NCBI RefSeq assembly: GCF_012273515.2
Contig: NZ_CP050975.2
Coordinates: 9,610,001 to 9,674,000, forward strand
From: Streptomyces sp. RPA4-2
Lineage (GTDB): Bacteria; Actinomycetota; Actinomycetes; Streptomycetales; Streptomycetaceae
DNA: 64,000 nucleotides
Direction of reading: 5' to 3'
Positions 52,362-63,042 of the stretch are shown here, piece by piece; within the stretch, counting starts at the first letter, position 1, and each line of letters starts with the position of its first letter. A model generated the notes under the pieces. That model worked only from the letters and a program-made list of their open reading frames with translations. It had not been told where the DNA came from and did no database searches. Made by a program: the position numbers and the translations under genes.

Positions 52362-52568
52362 TCCCCTGAGCTGACGTGAGTGGGGCGACGGCGCACTGCT
52401 GTGCGGACGTGATCGCGTCACCGCTGACGGCACCGCCCCGGTGCCCGTACGGGACGCCGCCGCCAGGCACGCCGCCGCACAGTACCGGAGCCTCGCGAAG
52501 AGGACCAGGACCCCGGGCGGACGATCCGGTTCCGCGGATCACCGCGAGGGGTCCTGTCGCTCCGTTCC

Positions 52569-53015
52569 TCAGGACGCCTCCACCGCGGCCTTGATCCGCC
52601 GGCCGAACGCGTCCGCGTCCTTGCGCGCCGCGCTCAGCGCGAGGCCCACCACGAGCTTCCCGATGCCGTGACCCTCAAGGATGTTGAAGATCCTGACGTG
52701 GGTCGTGCCCGCGCCGGTGGACTCGAGGTCGTAGCCACCCTGGTCGGCCGTCACGACGTTCTTCGAGATCTCCGTCCACCGGATCCGCCGAGGCGGGTCG
52801 AACTCGGTGATCCGGAACTGCCGGCCCGTCTTCATGCCCGCGTCCTTGACCGTGCTCGTGAAGACCGTGCCCACGGCCGTCGGGCCCTCCGGCGTCTTCT
52901 TGATCTCCTGCACCCTGGGGCTGAACTTCGGGTCGTTCGTGCCCTCGGCCAGGAAGGCGAAGACCTCCTCGACGGGGCGGTTGATCTCGGCTGTCGCCTC
53001 GAACTGACCGGCCAC
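52569..53015 (-). CDS. SRPBCC-family (START/polyketide-cyclase-like) protein
   Basis: The 148-aa protein shows the SRPBCC start FEATAEINRPVEEVFAFLAE followed by EFDPPRRIRWTEISK and the family's hydrophobic-pocket helix GKLVVGLALSAARKDADAFG. Such proteins bind small lipophilic ligands in the cytoplasm; no catalytic role can be read. GTG 53015 has AGGAGG 4 nt upstream. It is convergent with gcvH. Confidence 0.87.
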   Translation of the reverse strand: MAGQFEATAEINRPVEEVFAFLAEGTNDPKFSPRVQEIKKTPEGPTAVGTVFTSTVKDAGMKTGRQFRITEFDPPRRIRWTEISKNVVTADQGGYDLESTGAGTTHVRIFNILEGHGIGKLVVGLALSAARKDADAFGRRIKAAVEAS

Positions 53016-53466
53016 GGTTCCTCCTGTGCTGCGATCGCTGGGGCTCCGGCTGAGTGCGCGCGAGTCTGCCAAGCAGGCTCAGCCTACGGGCGCGGTCCCA
53101 CCAGCGGGTCCTGTTGCCGGAGTAAGCCGGTCGGACACCGTTTCACGAGGCCCGACACACCCGAGAGAGCCTGGTTTGACCCCCGGCAGGTCCGCAAAGG
53201 GTAGTAATGGCTGGATGCACGTACGTGGCTTCGACCGCACCTGTGAACGTCCTGTCCCGGACGCCGGCCCCTGGGCGGGCGCGTCGCGGCCGGGCCGGAG
53301 GGGCGGCCGAGCAGGGCCATGCCTGTCACGCCTCCCGCGGACCGAGTGGGGCCCTCCGGGCGCGCGGAGGCCGGTGTGACGCTCCCCACAAGACCGGAAT
53401 GAAACATGACGAACAGGTAACGCTCTCCTTCATGCCTTCCACGAACACCCCTCGGCAGGTGACGCG
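53016..53466. other. No gene seen
   Basis: This 451-bp gap lies between divergent genes. TTGACC near 53173 and TAGTAAT near 53200 could be a promoter for the acyltransferase, though the 20-bp spacing is long. No frame has family similarity. Confidence 0.45.
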
Positions 53467-54627
53467 ATGACATCGGCGACCGGGACGACCTGGGCGCCGG
53501 CCCCGACAGCGACCACGACCGAGTCCGCGCCCACGCCCCGGCCGTCCGCACTGCCCTCGCTCACCGGACTGCGCTGGGTCGCGGCGTCGCTGGTCTTCGG
53601 GCTCCATGTGCACAACTTCGGGTACTTCGGCGACACCGGCGGCCGCATCGTGGCGTGGGGATTCGGGGCGGGCGCCAACGGCGTCTCGTTCTTCTTCGTC
53701 CTCTCCGGCTTCGTGCTGATGTGGTCGGCACGGCCGCGCGACCGCGCCGTGGCCTTCTGGCGACGGCGCGTAGCCCGGATCTACCCGGTCCACCTCGTCA
53801 CCGCCGCGATCGCGCTGCTCATGGGATTCACCCTGTCCGGCCAGATGAGGCCCACCCTGAACTCCGCGCTGGCGAATGTGCTGCTGACGCACTCCTGGTG
53901 GCGACCGTGGTGGCAGACACTCGACCCCGTCAGCTGGTCGCTCGCCTGCGAGGCCTTCTTCTATGCGGTCTTCCCGCTGCTGGCCCTGGGGCTGCGCCGA
54001 CTCGAGGCGCGAGGAGTCACCGTCGTCGCCGGGCTGTCGGTGCTGGCGGTGATGGCCCTGGCCTGGTCGGACGCACACCACTGGCTGAGCCAGCCGGTGT
54101 ACTCCTTTCCCGCGGCCCGCCTCCCCGAATTCGTCCTCGGTGCCGCCGTCGCCCGGCTGGTGTTCCTGGGACGCTGGCGCGGGCCCGGTATGGAGGCCTC
54201 ACTCGCACTGACGATCATCGGCTACTTTCTCGTCCCCCAGGTCACCCCCGGGTATTCGGCCACCACCTGCACCATCGTCGGCTTCGCCCTGCTGATCCCG
54301 GCGGCGGCCGTCGCCGACCTGCGGGGCCGGCCCTCACTGTGGCGGCACCGGCGACTGGTGCGGCTCGGTGAACTCTCCTTCGCCTTCTACATGATCCATC
54401 TGCTCGTCCTGCGGGCCGGTATCAACCTGCTCGGGAAGTCCCCGCGCTTCGGTGTGGCGGCCGGACTGACCGCCACCGCCGTGGCGTTCACCGTGGCACT
54501 GGGGCTGGCCTGGCTCCTCTTCGAGGGTGTGGAACGCCCCGCCCGGGAACTGCTGCTGCGCCGCCGGAGCGGGAAGTCGCAGCCGGCCGTGACCGAGCGG
54601 GACAGAGGCGTCGTCCGAGGGGGATAG
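53467..54627 (+). CDS. Acyltransferase family 3 membrane protein
   Basis: The 386-aa protein has about ten membrane segments and the Acyl_transf_3 marks: SLTGLRWVAASLVFGLHVHN with the conserved His, GVSFFFVLSGFVLMWSARPR, RRRVARIYPVHLV and WSLACEAFFYAVFPLLALGL. These integral membrane enzymes O-acylate surface sugars, antibiotics or lipids. The C-terminal tail is charged. The family is clear; the acceptor is not. It is monocistronic. Confidence 0.9.
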   Translation: MTSATGTTWAPAPTATTTESAPTPRPSALPSLTGLRWVAASLVFGLHVHNFGYFGDTGGRIVAWGFGAGANGVSFFFVLSGFVLMWSARPRDRAVAFWRRRVARIYPVHLVTAAIALLMGFTLSGQMRPTLNSALANVLLTHSWWRPWWQTLDPVSWSLACEAFFYAVFPLLALGLRRLEARGVTVVAGLSVLAVMALAWSDAHHWLSQPVYSFPAARLPEFVLGAAVARLVFLGRWRGPGMEASLALTIIGYFLVPQVTPGYSATTCTIVGFALLIPAAAVADLRGRPSLWRHRRLVRLGELSFAFYMIHLLVLRAGINLLGKSPRFGVAAGLTATAVAFTVALGLAWLLFEGVERPARELLLRRRSGKSQPAVTERDRGVVRGG

Positions 54628-54754
54628 GAGGCGGTCCCGGGCGGACGGCCATGTGTCGTGAGCCGCTCGACGGGCCGGCCGCAGGTGGGCGTGGCACCTG
54701 GGCGGTCGGCCCGTCTCCGTCTTCCGGCACTGTGTGACTGTGGCCGGAGTCCGC

Positions 54755-55162
54755 CTAGGCCGGCTGGGTGAAACGGATGTTGTTGCCGAAGGGGTCGCGC
54801 AGGCCGCAGTCGATGCCGTACGGACGCTCGGTGGGCTCCTCGGTGAACTCGACGCCCCGGCCGAGCAGCGTCTCGTACGTCTTGCGGCAGTCGTCCGTGC
54901 TGAAGATGAGGGAGCCGCCGGTCGCGCCCTTGGTCACCAGCTCCCGCACCTGCTGTGCCGTCTCCTCGGACAGGGCCGGGGGACCCGGCTTCTCCAGCAG
55001 GATCTGGCGGTCGGGGTGTCCCGGGACGTTGACGGTCAACCAGCGCATGAAGCCGAAGTCGACATCGGCGTTGACCTCCAGGCCGAGCTTGCCCACGTAG
55101 AAGTCGAGGGCCTCGTCCTGGTCGAGGACATAGATCTGTGAGTGCGTGATGGCGTTGAACAT
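54755..55162 (-). CDS. VOC (glyoxalase/bleomycin-resistance fold) protein
   Basis: The 135-aa protein begins MFNAITHSQIYVLDQDEALD and has two beta-alpha-beta-beta-beta units: FYVGKLGLEVNADVDFGFMR and YETLLGRGVEFTEEPTERPY with GIDCGLRDPFGNNIRFTQP at the end, whose DPFGN is typical. The metal-binding His/Glu pattern is partial, so binding or dioxygenase roles are both possible. The start at 55162 follows homology; no ribosome site is evident. The AraC gene upstream (156 bp) runs the same way and may regulate it. Confidence 0.87.
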   Translation of the reverse strand: MFNAITHSQIYVLDQDEALDFYVGKLGLEVNADVDFGFMRWLTVNVPGHPDRQILLEKPGPPALSEETAQQVRELVTKGATGGSLIFSTDDCRKTYETLLGRGVEFTEEPTERPYGIDCGLRDPFGNNIRFTQPA

Positions 55163-55318
55163 GTACGTCACGCTACCGGGCAGGCCGGACGGAAACTTGT
55201 CCAAAACTGCTCAGTCGACAGCCCCTGGAGCCCGCGCCCTGGATCCCGGCCCTGGATCCCGCGCCGCGTCCCCGACGTCGAGGAGACCGGTGTTGCCGAA
55301 GGCCTGCGGCCCGGCGGG

Positions 55319-55711
55319 TCAGCCGGTGGGCCGCAGCCACGCCATGGTGAAGCACGTCGGCACGTTCGCGGGGGTCGCTTCCTTGCGGTACGTCCTCGGT
55401 GACCGGCCGACGATCTCGCGGAACGTGCGGCTGAAGGTCCCGGGACTGCCGAAGCCGACCGCGTAGCAGATGTCCGTCACACTGCGGTCGGTCTCCCGCA
55501 GCAGGAACATCGCCCGCTCGACGCGGCGGCGCTGCAGATAGCGGTGCGGTGTCTCGCCGAACGTGGCCCGGAAGGTGCGGGTGAAGTGGGCCTGGGACAC
55601 ATGGGCGATCCGGGCCAGGGCCGGGACGTCCAGCGGCTGCGCGTAGGCGCGGTCCATCGCGTCCCTTGCCCGCAGCATGCGGCGGTTGGTGTCTTCGGCG
55701 GCGCGGCTCAC
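55319..55711 (-). CDS. AraC-family transcriptional regulator
   Basis: This 130-aa protein is essentially an AraC DNA-binding domain: LDVPALARIAHVSQAHFTRT, FRATFGETPHRYLQRRRVER (first HTH and linker), then SVTDICYAVGFGSPGTFSRT and FREIVGRSPRTYRK (second HTH). There is no sensory domain, a size class common in Streptomyces. The GTG at 55711 is tentative; MLRARD further in is an alternative. It lies directly upstream of the VOC gene. Confidence 0.9.
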   Translation of the reverse strand: MSRAAEDTNRRMLRARDAMDRAYAQPLDVPALARIAHVSQAHFTRTFRATFGETPHRYLQRRRVERAMFLLRETDRSVTDICYAVGFGSPGTFSRTFREIVGRSPRTYRKEATPANVPTCFTMAWLRPTG

Positions 55712-55822
55712 GGCGTCATCACACCACGATTCTCCGCCGCCCCTCACACGTCCCGCGGCTGCCCCGGGCCGTCCGCGTCCGAGGCGGAGCCGGGCCGGTG
55801 GTGTCACCGGGACCCCGGTACG

Positions 55823-55861
55823 GATCCAGACCGGCCGGCGCGGGGCCGGCCGGCCTGGATC
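55823..55861 (-). terminator. Long hairpin terminator after katG
   Basis: GATCCAG, one mismatch and CCGGCCGGC pair with GCCGGCCGG and CTGGATC around a 5-nt loop, 23 bp beyond the katG stop codon. Confidence 0.7.
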
Positions 55862-55883
55862 GTCATGCGCAATGCGTCAGGTG

Positions 55884-58615
<2,732 letters not shown>

Positions 58616-58641
58616 ATTCGGGTATCCCGCCGAACCTGAAT
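58616..58641. promoter_or_regulatory. Inverted repeat upstream of the Fur-family gene, candidate operator
   Basis: ATTCGGGT and ACCTGAAT are 8-bp arms with one mismatch around a 10-bp spacer, ending 12 bp before the Fur-family start. The site is in the place expected for autoregulation but does not copy the classical 19-bp Fur box. Confidence 0.45.
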
Positions 58642-58653
58642 AGGTGAACCGAT

Positions 58654-59064
58654 ATGAGTGACCTGCTGGAACGACTGCGAGCGCGTGGCTGGCGGATGAC
58701 CTCCCAGCGACGTGTCGTCGCGGAGGTCCTCGACGGCGATCACGTCCACTTCACGGCCGACGAGGTGCACGCCCGCGCGGCGCAGCGGCTGCCCGAGATC
58801 TCCCGGGCGACCGTCTACAACACGCTGGGCGAGATGGTGTCCCTCGGTGAGGTCATAGAGGTCTCGACCGACGGCCGCGCCAAGCGCTACGACCCCAACG
58901 CCCACCACGCCCACCAGCACCTGGTGTGCTCCAACTGCGGCACCATCCGGGACGTCCACCCGACCGGCGACCCGCTGGCCGACCTCCCGGCGGTGGAGCG
59001 TTTCGGCTTCCAGGTGTCCGAGGTCGAGGTCACCTACCGCGGACTGTGCCCCTCCTGCGCCTGA
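58654..59064 (+). CDS. Fur-family regulator (PerR/CatR/FurA type)
   Basis: The 136-aa protein has the winged helix at 1-80 (RARGWRMTSQRRVVAEVLDG, EISRATVYNTLGEMVSLGEV) and a dimerisation domain with HHAHQHLVCSNCGTIRDVHP and GLCPSCA, the two CxxC pairs that hold structural zinc. Divergence from katG makes a peroxide-sensing CatR/FurA role most likely, repressing katG and itself until oxidised. It can be distinguished from iron-uptake Fur only by experiment. Confidence 0.93.
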   Translation: MSDLLERLRARGWRMTSQRRVVAEVLDGDHVHFTADEVHARAAQRLPEISRATVYNTLGEMVSLGEVIEVSTDGRAKRYDPNAHHAHQHLVCSNCGTIRDVHPTGDPLADLPAVERFGFQVSEVEVTYRGLCPSCA

Positions 59065-59187
59065 GGGCTGTCCCGGGATCCGCGGCGGGCGCTCGACGAC
59101 GGTCACGGCACCTCCTCGTCGCGTCGCCCGAGCCGCGAACGGGGTGAGTGTGTTGCCCGCGCCGCGTACTCGGCGCACGCTGGACCT

Positions 59188-59946
59188 ATGGGTGCTCAGG
59201 ACGGCCCCACGCTCATCGCGTCCGTACAGCGGGCCTTCCGTCTGCTGGAGGCCGTGAGCGCGCACGAGAACGGCGCTCCGGCGAAGCAGCTGGCGCGTGA
59301 GACCGGCCTGCCGCTGGCCACCGCGTACCACCTGCTGCGGACGCTGGTGCACGACGGATACGTACGGAAGCTGGCCGACGGCGGCTTCATCCTCGGGGAC
59401 AAACTGCAGGCGCTGCACAGCACCGCCCGTGGCCAGGCGCTGCTGAGCCGGATCCGTCCCACGCTCGCCGCGCTGCGGGACGAGCTCGCGACCCCCGCGT
59501 ACCTCACCTTCTACGAGGACGGCGAGATCCGGGTCGCGGAGATCGTCGACGGTCCCCGGGCGCCCCGGGTCGACCTCTGGGTGGGAATGGAGGACGCCGG
59601 CCACGCCACCGCCCTGGGCAAATCCGTCCTACGGGAACTGGACGACGACGCCCGCAACGACTACCTCTCCCGGCACTGCCTCGCCGACCTCACCCCACGG
59701 ACCGTGACGACTTCCTCGGAGCTGCTCCGGCGGCTCGACTCCTCACCCGTGGCTCCGGCCGTCACGGACCTGGAGGAGTACGCCCTCGGTACGGTCTGTG
59801 TCGCCGTACCCGTCTACTGCGGGGACACGCTGGGTGCGCTCGGCGTGTCGCTGCCGGCGGAGCGCGTCTCCCGGCTCGAGCAGGTCGTGACACGGCTCAT
59901 CCCGACCGCAAACCGCGTGACAAGAAGTCTCTCTCTCACTATCTGA
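59188..59946 (+). CDS. IclR-family transcriptional regulator
   Basis: The 252-aa protein has an N-terminal winged helix (TLIASVQRAFRLLEAVSAHE, LPLATAYHLLRTLVHDGYVR) and a C-terminal effector domain (TALGKSVLRELDDDARNDYL, VCVAVPVYCGDTLGALGVSL). Its neighbours are the Fur gene and a SpoIIE phosphatase in the same direction, but no obvious metabolic target lies close, so the effector is unknown. It differs from the GylR-type protein at 62233. Confidence 0.92.
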   Translation: MGAQDGPTLIASVQRAFRLLEAVSAHENGAPAKQLARETGLPLATAYHLLRTLVHDGYVRKLADGGFILGDKLQALHSTARGQALLSRIRPTLAALRDELATPAYLTFYEDGEIRVAEIVDGPRAPRVDLWVGMEDAGHATALGKSVLRELDDDARNDYLSRHCLADLTPRTVTTSSELLRRLDSSPVAPAVTDLEEYALGTVCVAVPVYCGDTLGALGVSLPAERVSRLEQVVTRLIPTANRVTRSLSLTI

Positions 59947-59988
59947 AATCCGTGTCCTTGTGAGGTTCGGGCGGAACGCGTTTCCTGG

Positions 59989-61443
59989 ATGAAACGGACA
60001 TACCGGAACGTGATCCGGCACACAGGTGAGGACTTCGGACGAAACATGAGTCAGGCCCGAGACCATGCCGGCGCCCACAGGCTGTTGCGACCGATCAGGG
60101 GTCGAACAGCGCCCCTCAGGGCATTCGCCCAGCGGCGCGCCACCTCCCAGCTCGCCGCCGGAGTACCCGTACTGCCGCTGCTGTTCGTCTCCGTCATCGT
60201 GCTCGTCGACGTCGTCGGCGGAGCCGGCATGATCTGGCTGTCCCTGCTCGCGGCAGGCCCCGCACTGGCCGCCACGACCAACGGGCCGCGCGGAGTGCTC
60301 TGCATCGGCCTCCTCGCCGCCGTACTGGGCGCGAGGCTCGGCATCAGGGACGGTGTGCCCCCCGGTGAACTGGCGGCCGTGCTGTCCGCGCTGACGGCCG
60401 TCACCCTGGCGAGTGGCCTGGCCAGCTCGCTGCGCGGACGCCGCGAGCGGGTGCTCGCCGCCGTCCGCTCGGTCGCCGAGGCCGCCCAGCACGCACTGCT
60501 CACGCCGATACCGGAGACGGTCGGCCCCTTCCGGGTGGCCGTCCGCTACAGCGCCGCCGCGGCGGAGGCCCGGATCGGCGGAGATCTCTACGCCCTGGTG
60601 TCCACCCCGTACGGCGTCCGGCTGATCGTCGGCGACGTGCGCGGCAAGGGACTGCTTACCGTGGGGACCGCGGCGCTCGTGCTCGGGGTCTTCCGTGAGG
60701 CCGCCTACGACGAGCCCGATCTGCTCGCCGTCGTCGGCAGGATCGAGCGGAGCCTGGCGCGCAATCTCGGCGGCGACGACTTCGTCACGGCCGTGGTCGC
60801 CGGATATGGGCAGGCGGGGCACCTGGAGGTCGTCAACTGCGGGCACGCCCCTCCGTTGCTGGTGCGCGCGTCCGGAAGCGTCGAGGCCGTGGAGCCCACC
60901 CACCCGGCCCCGCCCCTCGGGCTGCGCGCCCTGTCGGGCGAGCTCCCCAGCCTCCAGGTGCTGCCCTTCGCGGACGGGGACCAGCTGCTGCTCTACACCG
61001 ACGGGGTCACCGAGGCCCGCAACCACGATCGCGAGTTCTATCCGCTGGCCGAGGGGCTGGCGCGCCATGTGTGCGAGGAGCCGGCGCGCACCCTGGACGC
61101 GCTCCACGACGAGCTGCTGACGTATGTGGGGGGCCGACTGCACGATGACGCCGCGCTGCTCCTGCTGCGCAAGCCGGCCGCTCCCCGAACGGCCACCGCT
61201 GGTCCGGCCGCGTCCGGTCCGATCGCCTCTGCTACGGCCGCGTCCGGTCCGGTCGCCTCTGCTTCGGCCGCGTCCGGTCCGGTCGCCTCTGCCTCGGTCG
61301 CGTCCGGTCCGGTCGCCTCTGCCGCTGCCGCGTGCGGTCCGCTCGCATCCGATCCGGCGGTGTCGGGTCGGCCGGTGTCGGGCCGGCCCGCTTCGGATCT
61401 GGTGGTGTCTCGTGCGACGGGTGTGGGCTCGGACCGCTTCTGA
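59989..61443 (+). CDS. Membrane-anchored SpoIIE/PP2C phosphatase with repeat tail
   Basis: The 484-aa protein has two to four hydrophobic segments at about 55-150 (VPVLPLLFVSVIVLVDVVGG, GAGMIWLSLLAAGPALAATT), then a PP2C domain at about 175-400: AEARIGGDLYALVSTPYGVR, LIVGDVRGKGLLTVGTA, VNCGHAPPLLVRA and LHDDAALLLLRK. The C-terminal about 85 residues are Ala/Ser/Gly/Pro tandem repeats (AASGPVASAS type) and probably disordered. It should dephosphorylate STAS proteins from the membrane. ATG 60046 is a possible later start. It is convergent with the ATPase gene at 61593. Confidence 0.9.
   Translation: MKRTYRNVIRHTGEDFGRNMSQARDHAGAHRLLRPIRGRTAPLRAFAQRRATSQLAAGVPVLPLLFVSVIVLVDVVGGAGMIWLSLLAAGPALAATTNGPRGVLCIGLLAAVLGARLGIRDGVPPGELAAVLSALTAVTLASGLASSLRGRRERVLAAVRSVAEAAQHALLTPIPETVGPFRVAVRYSAAAAEARIGGDLYALVSTPYGVRLIVGDVRGKGLLTVGTAALVLGVFREAAYDEPDLLAVVGRIERSLARNLGGDDFVTAVVAGYGQAGHLEVVNCGHAPPLLVRASGSVEAVEPTHPAPPLGLRALSGELPSLQVLPFADGDQLLLYTDGVTEARNHDREFYPLAEGLARHVCEEPARTLDALHDELLTYVGGRLHDDAALLLLRKPAAPRTATAGPAASGPIASATAASGPVASASAASGPVASASVASGPVASAAAACGPLASDPAVSGRPVSGRPASDLVVSRATGVGSDRF
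61207..61350 (+). repeat. 30-bp tandem repeat in the phosphatase tail, about 4.8 copies
   Basis: The unit GCCGCGTCCGGTCCGGTCGC plus CTCTGCTTCG encodes AASGPVASAS. Units are at 61207, 61237, 61267 and 61297, and a shorter one at 61327. They are in frame, so copy-number change lengthens or shortens the tail without breaking the gene. Confidence 0.9.
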
Positions 61444-61543
61444 CCGCGCCGCCGTCGGGCGCCGGTCGCGATCCCTTCTCCGCGAACGGAGGCGTTGAGC
61501 GACGGGTTCTGCGTCGATGGAGGGATCGAGTGCCGGATACGCC

Positions 61544-61576
61544 GTGAGCGCGGGCCCATGGGCCACGCGCTCTCAC
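61544..61576. terminator. Imperfect hairpin between convergent genes
   Basis: GTGAGCGCGGGCCC can pair with GGCCACGCGCTCTCAC with small bulges around ATG. It lies between the phosphatase stop (61443) and the ATPase stop (61593). Confidence 0.45.
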
Positions 61577-61592
61577 ATACGTCCGCTCCTGT

Positions 61593-62033
61593 TCACGCCG
61601 CGACGAGATCGGCCCACCGGGTCACTCCACCGGGGTGGAACCGTATGCCGTACCGGGTCGCCAGGGCCTTGACGATCTCCTCGCCGCGGCCGTGCTCGTC
61701 GGGGTCGATCCCTTCGAGCTCCTGCCCCGCCGCGCGCGCGGGCCCAGCGTCGGTGACCTCGACCCGCAGGGTGTCGAGTCCGTTGCCCCGGATCCAGGAC
61801 AGTCGCAGCTCCGCCGGGGGCAGGGCGTGCACGATCGCGTTGGTGAGGAGTTCCGACACCACGAGCAGCGCGTCCTCGAAGATCCCCGGCGACACGTTCC
61901 AGTCGGTGAGGACCGCGCCCGCGCGTCGGCGGACGGCCGAGACGGCCCCGGCGACGGGCGGCAGCGGGAAGACGTACTCGACTGCCTCTCGAAGCTTCGT
62001 CTCCCGAAGCCTCGTGTTGAGCTGTAGCGCCAT
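61593..62033 (-). CDS. RsbW-like ATP-binding protein
   Basis: The 146-aa GHKL ATPase has DALLVVSELLTNAIVHALPP with the N-box, RVEVTDAGPARA for the G1 box and HGRGEEIVKALATRYGIRFH for the lid and G2 box. GGAGGAGAAGAG precedes the ATG. It is the second free anti-sigma-type ATPase in the window and converges with the membrane phosphatase gene, so they may act on the same STAS protein. The sigma partner is not encoded nearby. Confidence 0.9.
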   Translation of the reverse strand: MALQLNTRLRETKLREAVEYVFPLPPVAGAVSAVRRRAGAVLTDWNVSPGIFEDALLVVSELLTNAIVHALPPAELRLSWIRGNGLDTLRVEVTDAGPARAAGQELEGIDPDEHGRGEEIVKALATRYGIRFHPGGVTRWADLVAA

Positions 62034-62232
62034 CTCTTCTCCTCCGGGGTGAGCGCTGTCGGCCGGTTGCCGGAACCTCAGCGCGTTGCCGGGCCTCAGA
62101 GCACGTTAAGGACCGAAATGAGGTGGGTCAATGAACGGCGGTCGGCATTACCGAACGCCGCATCCGGCGCGGTGGCCGAACCGTCTCCCCGCACGTCAAG
62201 CGGACCCTCCGCGGCGGTAATAGGCTCGGATC

Positions 62233-63000
62233 ATGGCCGGCCCAGTCCAGTCGATCGAACGGGCGGCTGCGATCTTGCGTCTGCTCGCCGGTGAGCCTCG
62301 CCGACTAGGGCTGGGCGAGGTGGCGGCCTCGCTCGGGCTGGCCAAGGGCACCGCCCACGGCATCCTGCGCACACTCCAGCACGTGGACTTCGTGGAACAG
62401 GACGCGGAGACCGGGAAATACCAGCTCGGAGCCGCCCTGCTGCATCTCGGCACCAGTTATCTCGACATCAACGAGCTGCGGTCGCGCTCCATCAACTGGG
62501 CCGACGCGCTGGCCGCCCGCAGTGGGGAGTCGGTCCGCCTGGGCACGCCCCTGGAGGGCATGGTCCTCGTCGTCCACCATGTGTTCCGGCCGGACGACAC
62601 GCTCCAGACGCTGGACGTGGGCTCGCTGCTGCCGCTGCACGCCTCCTCGCTGGGCAAGGTGCTGATGGCCTTCGGGGCCGTGACCGTCGAGCCGGTCCTG
62701 GAAGCCGGCCTCGAGGCGTACACCCGGCACACGCTGGTCACTCCGGAGCGACTCGGCCGGGCGCTGGCCGAGATCAGGGATCTCGGCTGGGGCGCCGAGG
62801 TCCAGGAGATGACCATGGGCGAAGCCGGGATCGCGTCGCCGATCCGGGGACACGGCGGACTCGTGGTCGGGGCGATCGGCCTGTCCGGCCCGGTGGAGCG
62901 GATCTGCGACGGCCACGGCCGCCCCCGGCCGAAGCTGGTCACCCTGCTCCGGGAGGCCGCGCGGGCCATCTCCAGGGAGCTCGGGGCAGCTCGCTGGTGA
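62233..63000 (+). CDS. gylR: IclR-family glycerol operon regulator
   Basis: The 255-aa protein has the winged helix at about 8-70 (QSIERAAAILRLLAGEPRRL, LGLAKGTAHGILRTLQHVDF) and the effector domain with HHVFRPDDTLQTLDVGSLLP, LHASSLGKVLMAFG and GEAGIASPIRGHGG. The N-terminus and central motifs match Streptomyces GylR, repressor of glycerol catabolism. It is immediately upstream (42 bp) of glpK in the same direction, which supports the name. The effector is probably glycerol 3-phosphate. Confidence 0.88.
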   Translation: MAGPVQSIERAAAILRLLAGEPRRLGLGEVAASLGLAKGTAHGILRTLQHVDFVEQDAETGKYQLGAALLHLGTSYLDINELRSRSINWADALAARSGESVRLGTPLEGMVLVVHHVFRPDDTLQTLDVGSLLPLHASSLGKVLMAFGAVTVEPVLEAGLEAYTRHTLVTPERLGRALAEIRDLGWGAEVQEMTMGEAGIASPIRGHGGLVVGAIGLSGPVERICDGHGRPRPKLVTLLREAARAISRELGAARW

Positions 63001-63042
63001 CGGCCACCGCCTCACCGACACATCGGAAGGCAGAACCCGATC

